Shown: positions 49,172 to 57,392 of the stretch, piece by piece
How positions within the stretch are numbered: the first letter of the stretch is position 1
How the letters are laid out: every line of letters starts with the position of its first letter
Assembly: GCF_014395425.1 (NCBI RefSeq)
Contig: NZ_CP060711.1
Location: forward strand, 62,001-126,000
Length of the DNA: 64,000 nucleotides
Direction: 5' to 3'
From: Thermomonas brevis
GTDB lineage: Bacteria > Pseudomonadota > Gammaproteobacteria > Xanthomonadales > Xanthomonadaceae
The notes under the pieces: model-generated
Database searches by the model: none
The model's input: the letters and a program-made list of their open reading frames with translations, nothing else
What the model was told of the DNA's origin: nothing
Program-made: the position numbers and the translations under genes

Positions 49172-50511
49172 CCGGCAGGACCACGGCCTACGTGCTGCTG
49201 GCCGGCGGCAGCGGCAGCCGGCTGGGCGCGCACGTGCCCAAGCAGTTCATCCGCGTGGCCGGCAAGACCGTGCTGGAGCACAGCTACGCCTGCATCGCCG
49301 GCTTCGCGCCCGGCGCGCGGATCGTGGTGACGGTACCGGCCGATTCATTGGCGTTCGTGCGCGAGCTACTCAGGAACACCGCGGCGGAAGTGATCGTCGG
49401 CGGCGCATCGCGGCAGGAATCCGCCTGGGCGGCGCTGCGCCACCTGAAGGCCTCGGCGCCGGACAACGTCGTCCTGCACGACGCCGCGCGTCCGTTCCTG
49501 GACCACCAGATCCTGCACGACGTCGATGAAGCGCTGGGCCACGTCGATGCCGTGGACGTGGCGATCAAGACCGCCGACACGATCATCGTCGAGCGCGACG
49601 GGCTGATCCAGAGCATCCCCAAGCGCGACCACCTGTTCCGTGGGCAGACGCCGCAAGGCTTCCGCTTCCAGGCGCTGCTGGGCTGTTACGAGGAGCTTGG
49701 CGCGGAACGGCTGGGCGAGTTCACCGACGACTGCGGCATCTACCTGGCCTGCAATCCGCTGAGCCCGGTCCGCATCGTCCAGGGCAGCACCGAGAACATC
49801 AAGATCACCGACGCGGTGGACCTGATCCTGGCCGACGAACTGTTCCGCATCCGCCAGCAGCGGCTCGCGCCCAACCTGGGCGGCGTTGACATGCAGGGCC
49901 GGCGCGTACTGGTGTTCGGCGGCAGCATGGGCATCGGCAAGGCCATCGCGCAGATCGTGGAAGAGGCCGGCGGCACCGTGCGCAGCCTGTCGCGCGGCAA
50001 CGGCTGCGACATCGCCGACCACGCGCAGGTGGCGGCCGCCATCGCGGAAGCGCAGCGGGAGTGGGGCGGGATCGACCACGTGGTCAACGCCGCCGGCGTG
50101 CTGGTCAAGGGGCCGCTTTCCACCCAGTCCCCGCTCGACGTGGCGCAGCAGGTGTCGGTCAACCTGCTGGGCGCGCTCAACGTGGCGCAGTGCAGCCACG
50201 CGGCGCTGAAGGCGTCGAAGGGCATGCTGCTGAACTTCTCTTCGTCGTCGTTCACCCGCGGGCGCGCCGAATACTCCGCGTATTCCGCCTGCAAGGCCGG
50301 CATCGTCAACATGACCCAGGCGCTGGCCGACGAGTGGATGGACGACGGCATCCGGGTGAACTGCATCGTGCCCGGCCGCACCGACACCGCAATGCGCCGC
50401 AGCAACTTCGCCGGCGAGGATACCCGCACGCTGCTGAGCCCCTACGAAGTGGCGCTGGTGGCGGCCAAACTGATGAGTTCGACCGAAACGGGAGTGATTG
50501 CCCGTGTCTGA
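49168..50511 (+). CDS. CDP-ribitol synthase: IspD-type cytidylyltransferase fused to SDR reductase (Bcs1/Acs1-like)
   Basis: The 447-residue product has an N-terminal IspD-like domain (LLAGGSGSRLGAHVPKQF, HDAARPFL, FRGQTPQGF) to about 235, then a short-chain reductase domain with FGGSMGIGKA (NADP-binding loop, ~250) and the catalytic YSACK with preceding SSSS. This is the layout of Haemophilus Bcs1/Acs1, which reduces ribulose-5-phosphate to ribitol-5-phosphate and couples it to CTP. The N-terminal domain alone could be mistaken for isoprenoid IspD. Its ATG overlaps the LicD stop, so the two are co-made. Confidence 0.87.
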   Translation: MTGRTTAYVLLAGGSGSRLGAHVPKQFIRVAGKTVLEHSYACIAGFAPGARIVVTVPADSLAFVRELLRNTAAEVIVGGASRQESAWAALRHLKASAPDNVVLHDAARPFLDHQILHDVDEALGHVDAVDVAIKTADTIIVERDGLIQSIPKRDHLFRGQTPQGFRFQALLGCYEELGAERLGEFTDDCGIYLACNPLSPVRIVQGSTENIKITDAVDLILADELFRIRQQRLAPNLGGVDMQGRRVLVFGGSMGIGKAIAQIVEEAGGTVRSLSRGNGCDIADHAQVAAAIAEAQREWGGIDHVVNAAGVLVKGPLSTQSPLDVAQQVSVNLLGALNVAQCSHAALKASKGMLLNFSSSSFTRGRAEYSAYSACKAGIVNMTQALADEWMDDGIRVNCIVPGRTDTAMRRSNFAGEDTRTLLSPYEVALVAAKLMSSTETGVIARV

Positions 50512-50539
50512 AGCAGCCGCATAACGGAATGATCGTCTT

Positions 50540-51676
50540 ATGAGCGAGTCTCCCATCTTCGTCACTCGGCCCGAACTCCCGCCGCTGGAAGATTTTCTTC
50601 CTTATTTGCAGGAGATCTGGGAAACACGGGTATTGACGAACAATGGCCCGTTCCACCAGAAGCTGGAAGCGGCACTGTGCGAATACCTTGGAGTGCCGTA
50701 TATCTCGCTATTCACGAACGCAACATTGGCGCTGGTCACCGCATTGCAAGCACTGCGCGTCACTGGCGAGGTAATCACGACTCCTTATTCGTTTGTCGCC
50801 ACCGCACATTCGTTGATGTGGAACGGCATAAAGCCGGTATTCGTGGATATCGACCCAGTGACACTGAATCTGGACCCACTCCGCATCGAGGCCGCGATCA
50901 CACCGCAGACGACGGCGATCATGCCGGTTCACTGCTACGGCACACCATGCGATGTCGATGCGATTCGTCGCATTGCCGACGACTATGATCTGAAGGTGAT
51001 TTACGACGCCGCGCATGCCTTTGGCGTCCAGCGCCAGGAAGGCGACGTGATGCGCAGCGTTCTCAACCACGGTGATCTATCGGTGTTGAGCTTCCACGCG
51101 ACCAAGGTATTCAATACCCTTGAGGGTGGCGCGATCATTTCGCCGGATGCACGCACCAAGCAACGCATCGACCACCTGAAGAACTTCGGTTTCGTCAACG
51201 AGACCACTGTGGTCGCGACCGGCATCAACGGCAAGATGAGCGAGGTCAACGCGGCACTCGGACTGCTGCAGCTCAAGCATGTGGATCATGCGATTACACG
51301 CCGCAGCGAGGTCGAGTCAACCTACCGCCAGCTATTTACGGACGTGCCAGGACTGCGCATGCTGGACATACCGGCCAACGCACAGCGGAACCACTCATAT
51401 TTTCCGATTTTGATCGAACCGGGCTTTGGGGCCTCGCGCGACGATGTTTATCAGGCACTGAAGGTGCGCAACGTGTTCGCGCGGCGCTACTTCTACCCGC
51501 TGATTTCCGATTTTCCGATGTATCGAGGCCTGCCATCAGCCAGCGCGGCGAATCTGCCTGTTTCCCATACTACGGCCAGCCAGGTGCTATGCCTGCCGAT
51601 CTTTCCGTCGCTGACGGATGTGGACATCGAACACATCGCCTCCATCGTCCAGAGTACGCCGTCGAGCACGTTGTAA
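50540..51676 (+). CDS. DegT/DnrJ/EryC1/StrS sugar aminotransferase, VioA-like
   Basis: The 378-residue PLP enzyme has the family features: an N-terminal substrate loop (WETRVLTNNGPFHQKLE), DAAHAFGV, and the PLP lysine K189 in SFHATKVFNTLEGGAI. Such enzymes aminate nucleotide 4-keto sugars. With the acyltransferase next to it and a GT56-type transferase, the best fit is VioA, forming dTDP-viosamine from dTDP-4-keto-6-deoxyglucose; FdtB- or WecE-type products cannot be excluded. RmlA/RmlB are not in the window. Base composition is visibly less GC-rich than the genes before it, suggesting separate acquisition. Confidence 0.82.
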   Translation: MSESPIFVTRPELPPLEDFLPYLQEIWETRVLTNNGPFHQKLEAALCEYLGVPYISLFTNATLALVTALQALRVTGEVITTPYSFVATAHSLMWNGIKPVFVDIDPVTLNLDPLRIEAAITPQTTAIMPVHCYGTPCDVDAIRRIADDYDLKVIYDAAHAFGVQRQEGDVMRSVLNHGDLSVLSFHATKVFNTLEGGAIISPDARTKQRIDHLKNFGFVNETTVVATGINGKMSEVNAALGLLQLKHVDHAITRRSEVESTYRQLFTDVPGLRMLDIPANAQRNHSYFPILIEPGFGASRDDVYQALKVRNVFARRYFYPLISDFPMYRGLPSASAANLPVSHTTASQVLCLPIFPSLTDVDIEHIASIVQSTPSSTL

Positions 51677-51691
51677 AATGAGGGGCAGCGC

Positions 51692-52342
51692 ATGAGTGAC
51701 CGCTTGTTCGGGCTGTATGGTGCGGGTGGCTTTGGTCGAGAAGTTATGCCTCTGGCGCGATCTCAGCTCGGTTCGGGTTGGCGGATCGTATTCGTCGAGA
51801 CCCAGCCTCACGACGCCAAGGTCAACGGCTTCCCGCTGCTTTCCGAAGACGATTTCTTCGCGGCGCAGGCTTCCGAACGTTGCTTCGCTGTCGCAATCGC
51901 GGACTCGCATGCACGGGAAGCGATAGAGAAGCGCTGCACGCAGCGTGGCGCACACGCCCTGTCGTTGAGCGCACACAATGCAACGATCTATGACGACAAC
52001 CGGATCGGCCACGGCGCGATCCTGTGCGCGCACACGACGATTACCTCGAATGCAAGCATCGGCTGTCACTTCCACGCAAACATCTATTCGTACGTTGCGC
52101 ACGATTGCGTTATCGGCGACTACGTGACATTCGCGCCGCGCGTGAGTTGCAACGGCAACGTGCATATCGGGAACCATGCTTACATCGGCACCGGGGCAAT
52201 GCTCCGTCCTGGAGTGCCTGGTGGCCGACCATTGACCATCGGCGAAGGCGCAATTGTTGGCATGGGTGCGGTCGTAATCCACGACGTCGAACCGCACACG
52301 ACCGTAGTCGGCAGTCCCGCGCGAGCCATCACGCGTCGCTGA
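51692..52342 (+). CDS. NeuD/VioB-type hexapeptide acyltransferase
   Basis: The 216-residue product has a PglD/NeuD-like N-terminal domain starting with the GAGGFGREV nucleotide-binding loop, then left-handed beta-helix hexapeptide repeats (IGHGAILCAHTTITSNASIG; IGDYVTFAPRVSCNG; VHIGNHAYIGTGAML) and the usual end TTVVGSPAR. The likely role is N-acylation of the 4-amino sugar made by the gene 15 bases upstream, as VioB does for viosamine. AGGGGC before the ATG is the probable ribosome site. Confidence 0.83.
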   Translation: MSDRLFGLYGAGGFGREVMPLARSQLGSGWRIVFVETQPHDAKVNGFPLLSEDDFFAAQASERCFAVAIADSHAREAIEKRCTQRGAHALSLSAHNATIYDDNRIGHGAILCAHTTITSNASIGCHFHANIYSYVAHDCVIGDYVTFAPRVSCNGNVHIGNHAYIGTGAMLRPGVPGGRPLTIGEGAIVGMGAVVIHDVEPHTTVVGSPARAITRR

Positions 52343-52392
52343 ACCCTGCGCGATTCAAGTCTGCGACGGCCTGACCTCGGTTCGCATAGCGC

Positions 52393-53838
52393 CTATGCGC
52401 TGTGTCGCGCTCCCGTCGCCGCCCCAATCAGCGCCTTCGTACGCGCAAGTTGCAACTCGCGCCCGATCATGCCCATGAACACATCGGCCTGTGCGCGACG
52501 CGCCGTGGCCGATAGCGGCGTCAAGTCACCGCCGCCAATCGCCTCGACCGGAACACCCTGCTCGTGCAGCCATGGATGCAGCGGGCTGCTTGGGTTGACA
52601 TGCAGTTTCGCACCCAGCAGCCCACTGATGATGAGGTTGCCAAATGCTTGCTGGCGCACATGATTCATCATCACGTGACCGCAAGATCTGAGTAGCGCGA
52701 TATAGCGCTCGCGCGGCATGAAGTCCACCAATGGCACGAACCGATCGCCGAACTTGTCCCGACCATCTTGCAGGATGGCTGCACGATATGCGCCGTCCCC
52801 ATAGCTCAGCGGCACGATGAGTTGCCGACCGGCAAGATCCACGTGATCGTGCAAATAATCGAACAATTCGAGGTGGTTATTGGTCGCCGTCGCACTATTG
52901 CCCACGAGGATATTGGGCGCGTGCTGATCCAGCGTCGCGCCGGGCAAGCTGAGGTCGTTCTCGGCATTGCCATAGTTCCAGCGCAAGTAGCGGGCACGAA
53001 AGCCGGGAACACAGCGCCGCACGATGTCGAATTCGGAGGGCAAAACCGGGCTGAAGATATCGACACGAGCGAGCGCAGCTTGCTCCTCCATGGTTGCACG
53101 CGGGTAAGGATGCGCGAAGTCCTGCGTTGCAGAGACCAACCCGCGCGTCGCCAGTTGCTCGGCGAGCCTCGTGGTGAGCGGCATCAACAATCCATCGGGA
53201 AAGGCGTCGCGGATCAGACCATAGTAGTCGTAACCCCAGCCGATCCATGTGACACAGCAGTGGTTGGGCACCACCGCCAGCGCGGCAAGGTGGCGCCGCT
53301 CCATGGTGTGACAGACCACACCGGCAGCATGGGCCGCGATCTGTGCGAAACCATCCATATCGACGCAACGCACTCGTGCATCCTTGATGTACTTGAAGGG
53401 CTGACGCCCGTTCAGCACCACCCATTCATGACGCCCAGGATCCGCCTGTTCGAAATCGCGAATGGCCATGTCGATGAACTTGTCATCCACCACCAAGTGC
53501 AGCAGTTTGGAGACAGGAAGTGTGGGGGCGGGCTCGGATGGAACGGTGACGACTGTCGTTGCGAGCGCGACCGCCAGGGCCTGCTCGTAGCGTTGCAGTG
53601 CGGCCAGCGCCGAGCCGCCGGGCAGCGGCCCGCCCAACAGCCCGCGCAAGCTGTCGGCTGCGCCATGCAATGTGGGCTGCTCGGGAAGGCACGTATTCAC
53701 TGCATCCAGCGCCTCGCCGATCAGACGGCGCAGGTCGGGCAGGTCCGCACCTCGCGCCAGGTACTCGACCGCTTCGCGGATGGTGGCGGCCAATTCGCGG
53801 GCGCGCTCGTGATCGGCAGCGTTGTAGCGCGTGTTCAT
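52393..53838 (-). CDS. GT56 (WecF/VioT-like) glycosyltransferase with N-terminal helical domain
   Basis: The 481-residue product has a helical N-terminal ~110 residues (ARELAATIREAVEYLARGAD, ALQRYEQALAVALA) and a C-terminal domain resembling Fuc4NAc-transferase-like GT56 enzymes (LLHLVVDDKFIDMAIRDFEQ, WIGWGYDYYGLI, NILVGNSATATNNHLE, LIVPLSYGDGAYRAAI). WecF uses dTDP-Fuc4NAc, and VioT-type enzymes use the related dTDP-viosamine. It is convergent with the acyltransferase gene and probably transfers the sugar made there. I start at MNTRYNAADH; upstream in-frame codons have no support. Confidence 0.78.
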   Translation of the reverse strand: MNTRYNAADHERARELAATIREAVEYLARGADLPDLRRLIGEALDAVNTCLPEQPTLHGAADSLRGLLGGPLPGGSALAALQRYEQALAVALATTVVTVPSEPAPTLPVSKLLHLVVDDKFIDMAIRDFEQADPGRHEWVVLNGRQPFKYIKDARVRCVDMDGFAQIAAHAAGVVCHTMERRHLAALAVVPNHCCVTWIGWGYDYYGLIRDAFPDGLLMPLTTRLAEQLATRGLVSATQDFAHPYPRATMEEQAALARVDIFSPVLPSEFDIVRRCVPGFRARYLRWNYGNAENDLSLPGATLDQHAPNILVGNSATATNNHLELFDYLHDHVDLAGRQLIVPLSYGDGAYRAAILQDGRDKFGDRFVPLVDFMPRERYIALLRSCGHVMMNHVRQQAFGNLIISGLLGAKLHVNPSSPLHPWLHEQGVPVEAIGGGDLTPLSATARRAQADVFMGMIGRELQLARTKALIGAATGARHSA

Positions 53839-53957
53839 GGGTGTGCGGCGATCCGGGGAAACGGCTAGAGGGCAGAATGATGGGGCGGGGGAGATGAAGC
53901 AAGTCGGTAGCCCAAGAGCTTCGCTCGCGTGCTGCGTGGATGGCAAAGCGTTCCATT

Positions 53958-53974
53958 CGGCACGGCAGTTGCAT
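53958..53974 (+). promoter_or_regulatory. Sigma54 promoter of the modular glycosyltransferase genes
   Basis: CGGCAC-GGCAG-TTGCAT matches the sigma54 consensus at every position except the first T/C, with correct spacing. It lies in the 267-base divergent region and points at the gene starting 132 bases downstream. The same -24 half (CGGCAC) is used at fliL. Confidence 0.75.
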
Positions 53975-54087
53975 AGCGTTTCGGGGGCATCATTGGCTCG
54001 CATTGGCGGCGCGTCTTATGCTCCCAAACGGCCGCACACCAGCCTGTTCGCAGACCTGTCTAAAGCGGCACGAAAAGGCATAACCAA

Positions 54088-54102
54088 CCAAGGAGCCATC
54101 TT
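54088..54102 (+). repeat. Duplicated ribosome-binding leader, copy 1
   Basis: CCAAGGAGCCATCTT lies just before the start at 54106 and recurs exactly at 57373-57387, just before the start of the second modular gene. It includes the AGGAG ribosome site, so duplication of the module took the translation start with it. Confidence 0.85.
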
Positions 54103-54105
54103 TCC

Positions 54106-57100
54106 ATGCAACATGTTCCCCCCTCCGGACCGGGTGAATTGGAGCAAGCCAGAGCTTGGCTGATGCAGGAAGGAATCGTTGCCACGCCGCGCGTGCTGGC
54201 GGTGCTGGCGCAAGTGCCCGACATTGAATCGAACGAGCCCGCGCAAGCCGTGTTGGCCGACGTCGTCGCGGTGCTGCTGGACGGGTGCGAACGGGGAGAG
54301 TTGGCCGGCGTGATCTCCGTGTTCGCGGATTGCCCGCCCGCACTTGCGAAAATGGCGCTGGCCCTGCTCACGGCGGCGTTCTTCCCGGATGGGAAAATCG
54401 TTCCCGCCGAGTTCGACGATTCGGCGATTCTGTGTTTTTCGCTGTTCGTTGCCGTCGCAGGCCAGCCTGCCGATGCATTGGATCTGATCGGCTTGACGGT
54501 GAAAGAGCGCAAGGGCGAACGGTTCGCCGCCAATGCCGCTTTGCTGCGCGCGCATATCGAGAAAGGGCCGGGCGGGGGCCTGCCGCTCTCACAAAGAGAG
54601 CGCGTATCTGAAGCGGAACGCAACGCCATAGTGCTCCAGGTTCGGCAGCATGAGGCCCGACGGCGTGAGGCGGCGGTCAACAAACAACCCAAGGTTCACT
54701 TGGCCGAAAAGCACATGCGCAACTGCGCGTTGCTGCTCGACCGTGGTCAGCTGTTGACCAAGCTGCCACGCGGCGGCACCGTGGCCGAACTCGGCGTGGA
54801 TCGTGGCGACTTCAGTGCCCGGATCCTTGAACTGACCCAACCGACGCGCTTGCACCTGGTCGATCTGTGGGGATCCGAGCGCTACCACGGCGGCCTGTTC
54901 GACAGCGTCAAGCAGCGCTTCGGCACAGAGATCGCCGATGGCCGCGTACAGGTGCATCGCAAGATGTCGGTGGATGCCGCAGACGACTTTGCCGACGCCA
55001 GCTTCGACTGGATCTACATCGACACCGACCATTCTTACGAGACGACCGCTCGGGAACTGCGCCGCTTCGCCTCCAAGATCAAGGATGGCGGCTTGATCGC
55101 CGGCCACGATTACTGCATGGGCAACTGGGCCAACGGCTACCGCTACGGCGTGATCGAGGCGGTGCATGAATTCTGCGTCAAAGAGAACTGGGAGCTCGTT
55201 TATCTGACCGCCGAGCCGCTTGAATCACAGAGCTTCGCGATCCGGCGCATCCGGCAAGACGCCGGCGAGTACGAGTCAGCAAAACCCGCAACAACTCCCC
55301 GCGCCCTGATCTACATGACGGCCAGAAACTGTGAACGCTATGTAAGCGACAGCCTGCGCAGCCTCGCCAGTCAGACCCACGACAACCTGCATGTACTGTT
55401 CATTGACGATGCCTCGGACGATGCCACCGGCAACATCGCCTCCGGATTGCTGGAAGAGCTGTTCCCAGGGCGACACAGCTTCATCCGCAATGACAGCCAT
55501 TGGGGGAAGGCGCGCAACGCCCATGTGCATCTGCGCGCCCTTGCGTCGGACGCCACCTTCGTTGCAATCCTCGATGGCGATGACCACCTGATCGTCCCCG
55601 ACATCCTCGCGCGCGTTGCGGAGCAGTACGCGCTCGGCACGGATGTTGTCTGGACCAACTACGTCACCGACCAGAACAAGGTCGGCCACTGCGGCCCGCT
55701 CGACCCGCGCCGCTCGCCGCGCCATCAAGGCTGGAAGAGCAGCCACCTCTTCACTTTTCGTGCCGAGTTGCTGGCCAATGTCGGCGAGAACTATTTCAAG
55801 GATGAGAGCGGCGCCTGGTTCATGTCGGCCTGCGATTGGGCGATTGCCTATCCCATCCTCGATCAAACCCGGCGCTATCACTACATTCCCGAGAGCACCT
55901 ACCGTTACACCACCAGCAACCCGCACTCGCATCACAACAGCGATCCTGATAACCCGCCGCAAGCAGGCAAATTCACTTCCGCATTGCAGAAGCATAACGC
56001 CAAACAAGTATTGAACAAATCGCCGCTGCCCTGCTTGCGTGACCTACCGCAGGAAGCCTCCCGCCCGGTCCCGCCCAAAGAAGTCCGCCCAACGACCTCC
56101 GAACCTCCTGAACTGGAGAAAGCCAGAGCGTGGCTGACGCAGGAAGGCCTCGTCGCCACGCCGCGCGTGCTGGCGGTACTGGCGCAAGTGCCTGTCATCG
56201 AAGCGAACGAATCGACACAGGCCATGCTGGTCGACGTGATCGCGGTGCTGTTAGACGGGTGCGAACGGGGAGAGTTCGCGAGCGTGATCTCCGTGTTCGC
56301 GAACTGCCCGCCTGCACTTGCGAAAATGGCGCTGACCCTGCTCACGGCAGCGTTTTTCCCGGACGGCAAAATCATCCCAACCGAGTTCGACGATTCGGCT
56401 GTTCTGTGTTTCTCGCTGTTCGTTGCCGTCGCAGGCAAGCCTTTCGAGGCGATGGAACTAATCGACTTGACGGCGAAAGAGCGCAAGGGCGAACGGTTCT
56501 CCGCCGATGCCGCTTTGCTGCGGGCGTACGTGGCGGATTTGAAAATGGAGGATATGAGCGATTTCAGGGGCTTCTTCATCAACCTGGACCGCTCGGCCGA
56601 TCGAAAGAACGCGTTGGAAAGCACGCTTGAACGATTAGGACTCAATGGCGTAGTGAAACGATTCCCCGCAATGGAAGGCGACAGCCGACCCAGCGCGATC
56701 TCGCCGAACGAATTGGGGTGCTTCCTGTCGCATCAGCGGGTCATCGAGACAGCGGATCCCGAACGGCATCTGCTGGTGTTCGAGGATGACGTCTGGTTCC
56801 CGGCGCAGTTTCAGCGCTATTTCCAGATCGCGCAGCGACTGATGGCCAACGATACGTGGGACATGGTTTTTCTCAACATGAGCGTGAACTTTCTGCAGGT
56901 AAGCCGTGTGCAACGACTGATCCGGGCCAAGAGACAGCTCGGCGACATCCATACACCAGCTTTTTCACAGTTCGGCCTGAACGATGCGAGAGGCCTATAT
57001 GACTTCGGGATGATGGCGTATGTGGTCCGCAAGGGCGCGCAGGCGAAAATCGGCGCGATCCTCGCCGAGGCGGCGCATGGTGGCTACCAGCAACCGATCG

Positions 57101-57372
57101 ACAATGTCATCGGCGCGGCGATCCGCACCGGCCGGATCAAGGCCAGCATACTGTTTCCCTATATCGTCGGGATCGACCAGAGCCTGTCCGTCGCGATCTC
57201 CGACCGCAAGAAGCGAAATTTGCTGTTCAACGACATCGTGAATCTGTTCGTAGCGGGTGTCGACACCCAGGCGTTGACTGCACGCGCCGTGGCGGGCGCC
57301 CACGACGAGCCATTCGACGTCGATGCCTACGTGCAGAGCCAACTTGTCTATCGATGGCTGGCGAACGCCTAG
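54106..57372 (+). CDS. Modular protein: unknown domain, methyltransferase, GT2, unknown domain, GT25
   Basis: This 1088-residue fusion has five parts: module A (residues ~10-152, unrecognised, helical), a class I SAM methyltransferase (~200-385; VAELGVDRGDFSARIL, WIYIDTDHSYET, GGLIAGHDYC) and a GT2 glycosyltransferase (~399-620; ALIYMTARNCERYV, LFIDDASDDAT, AILDGDDHL). A second module A (~668-810) and a GT25 glycosyltransferase (~815-1075; FFINLDRSADRKNALE, ELGCFLSHQRVIE, LLVFEDDVW) follow. It may add and O-methylate sugars on flagellin. The methyltransferase is notable because P. syringae flagellin carries an O-methylated viosamine. An internal ATG near 56555 could give GT25 alone. Confidence 0.85.
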   Translation: MQHVPPSGPGELEQARAWLMQEGIVATPRVLAVLAQVPDIESNEPAQAVLADVVAVLLDGCERGELAGVISVFADCPPALAKMALALLTAAFFPDGKIVPAEFDDSAILCFSLFVAVAGQPADALDLIGLTVKERKGERFAANAALLRAHIEKGPGGGLPLSQRERVSEAERNAIVLQVRQHEARRREAAVNKQPKVHLAEKHMRNCALLLDRGQLLTKLPRGGTVAELGVDRGDFSARILELTQPTRLHLVDLWGSERYHGGLFDSVKQRFGTEIADGRVQVHRKMSVDAADDFADASFDWIYIDTDHSYETTARELRRFASKIKDGGLIAGHDYCMGNWANGYRYGVIEAVHEFCVKENWELVYLTAEPLESQSFAIRRIRQDAGEYESAKPATTPRALIYMTARNCERYVSDSLRSLASQTHDNLHVLFIDDASDDATGNIASGLLEELFPGRHSFIRNDSHWGKARNAHVHLRALASDATFVAILDGDDHLIVPDILARVAEQYALGTDVVWTNYVTDQNKVGHCGPLDPRRSPRHQGWKSSHLFTFRAELLANVGENYFKDESGAWFMSACDWAIAYPILDQTRRYHYIPESTYRYTTSNPHSHHNSDPDNPPQAGKFTSALQKHNAKQVLNKSPLPCLRDLPQEASRPVPPKEVRPTTSEPPELEKARAWLTQEGLVATPRVLAVLAQVPVIEANESTQAMLVDVIAVLLDGCERGEFASVISVFANCPPALAKMALTLLTAAFFPDGKIIPTEFDDSAVLCFSLFVAVAGKPFEAMELIDLTAKERKGERFSADAALLRAYVADLKMEDMSDFRGFFINLDRSADRKNALESTLERLGLNGVVKRFPAMEGDSRPSAISPNELGCFLSHQRVIETADPERHLLVFEDDVWFPAQFQRYFQIAQRLMANDTWDMVFLNMSVNFLQVSRVQRLIRAKRQLGDIHTPAFSQFGLNDARGLYDFGMMAYVVRKGAQAKIGAILAEAAHGGYQQPIDNVIGAAIRTGRIKASILFPYIVGIDQSLSVAISDRKKRNLLFNDIVNLFVAGVDTQALTARAVAGAHDEPFDVDAYVQSQLVYRWLANA
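54133..54561 (+). repeat. Module A, copy 1 (143 codons)
   Basis: This is the first of three in-frame copies of a ~143-residue helical module (ATPRVLAVLAQV, VLLDGCERGEL, FFPDGKIVPAEFDDS, KERKGERFAANAALLRA). Copies 1 and 2 agree at most bases over the last two thirds, by eye well over 80 percent. I do not recognise the domain. Similarity to copy 3 continues a little past the module (GPGxGLPLS). Confidence 0.9.
56107..56535 (+). repeat. Module A, copy 2 (143 codons)
   Basis: This copy lies inside the same gene and stands directly before the GT25 domain. It has the same length as copy 1 without visible insertions or deletions, and shares long identical runs with it, such as the one coding for the KERKGERF region. 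Confidence 0.9.
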
Positions 57373-57387
57373 CCAAGGAGCCATCTT
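57373..57387 (+). repeat. Duplicated ribosome-binding leader, copy 2
   Basis: This is an exact copy of the 15 bases at 54088-54102. It begins at the stop codon of the first modular gene, which shows where the duplicated unit was joined and supports the start at 57393. Confidence 0.85.
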
Positions 57388-57392
57388 CAATC

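Noticed and set aside
49168..49900. Calling the cytidylyltransferase gene ispD of the MEP isoprenoid pathway
   Set aside because: It is fused to a reductase domain and coupled to a LicD-type gene, which fits CDP-ribitol synthesis better; no ispF follows it.
52383..52398. GCATAG-CGC-CTATGC hairpin at the convergent ends of the acyltransferase and GT56 genes as a bidirectional terminator
   Set aside because: The stem is only six pairs, has no T run on either strand and overlaps the GT56 stop codon.
57354..57392. Upstream in-frame start of the second modular glycosyltransferase
   Set aside because: It lies inside the previous gene without a ribosome site, whereas the duplicated AGGAG leader points to the ATG at 57393.
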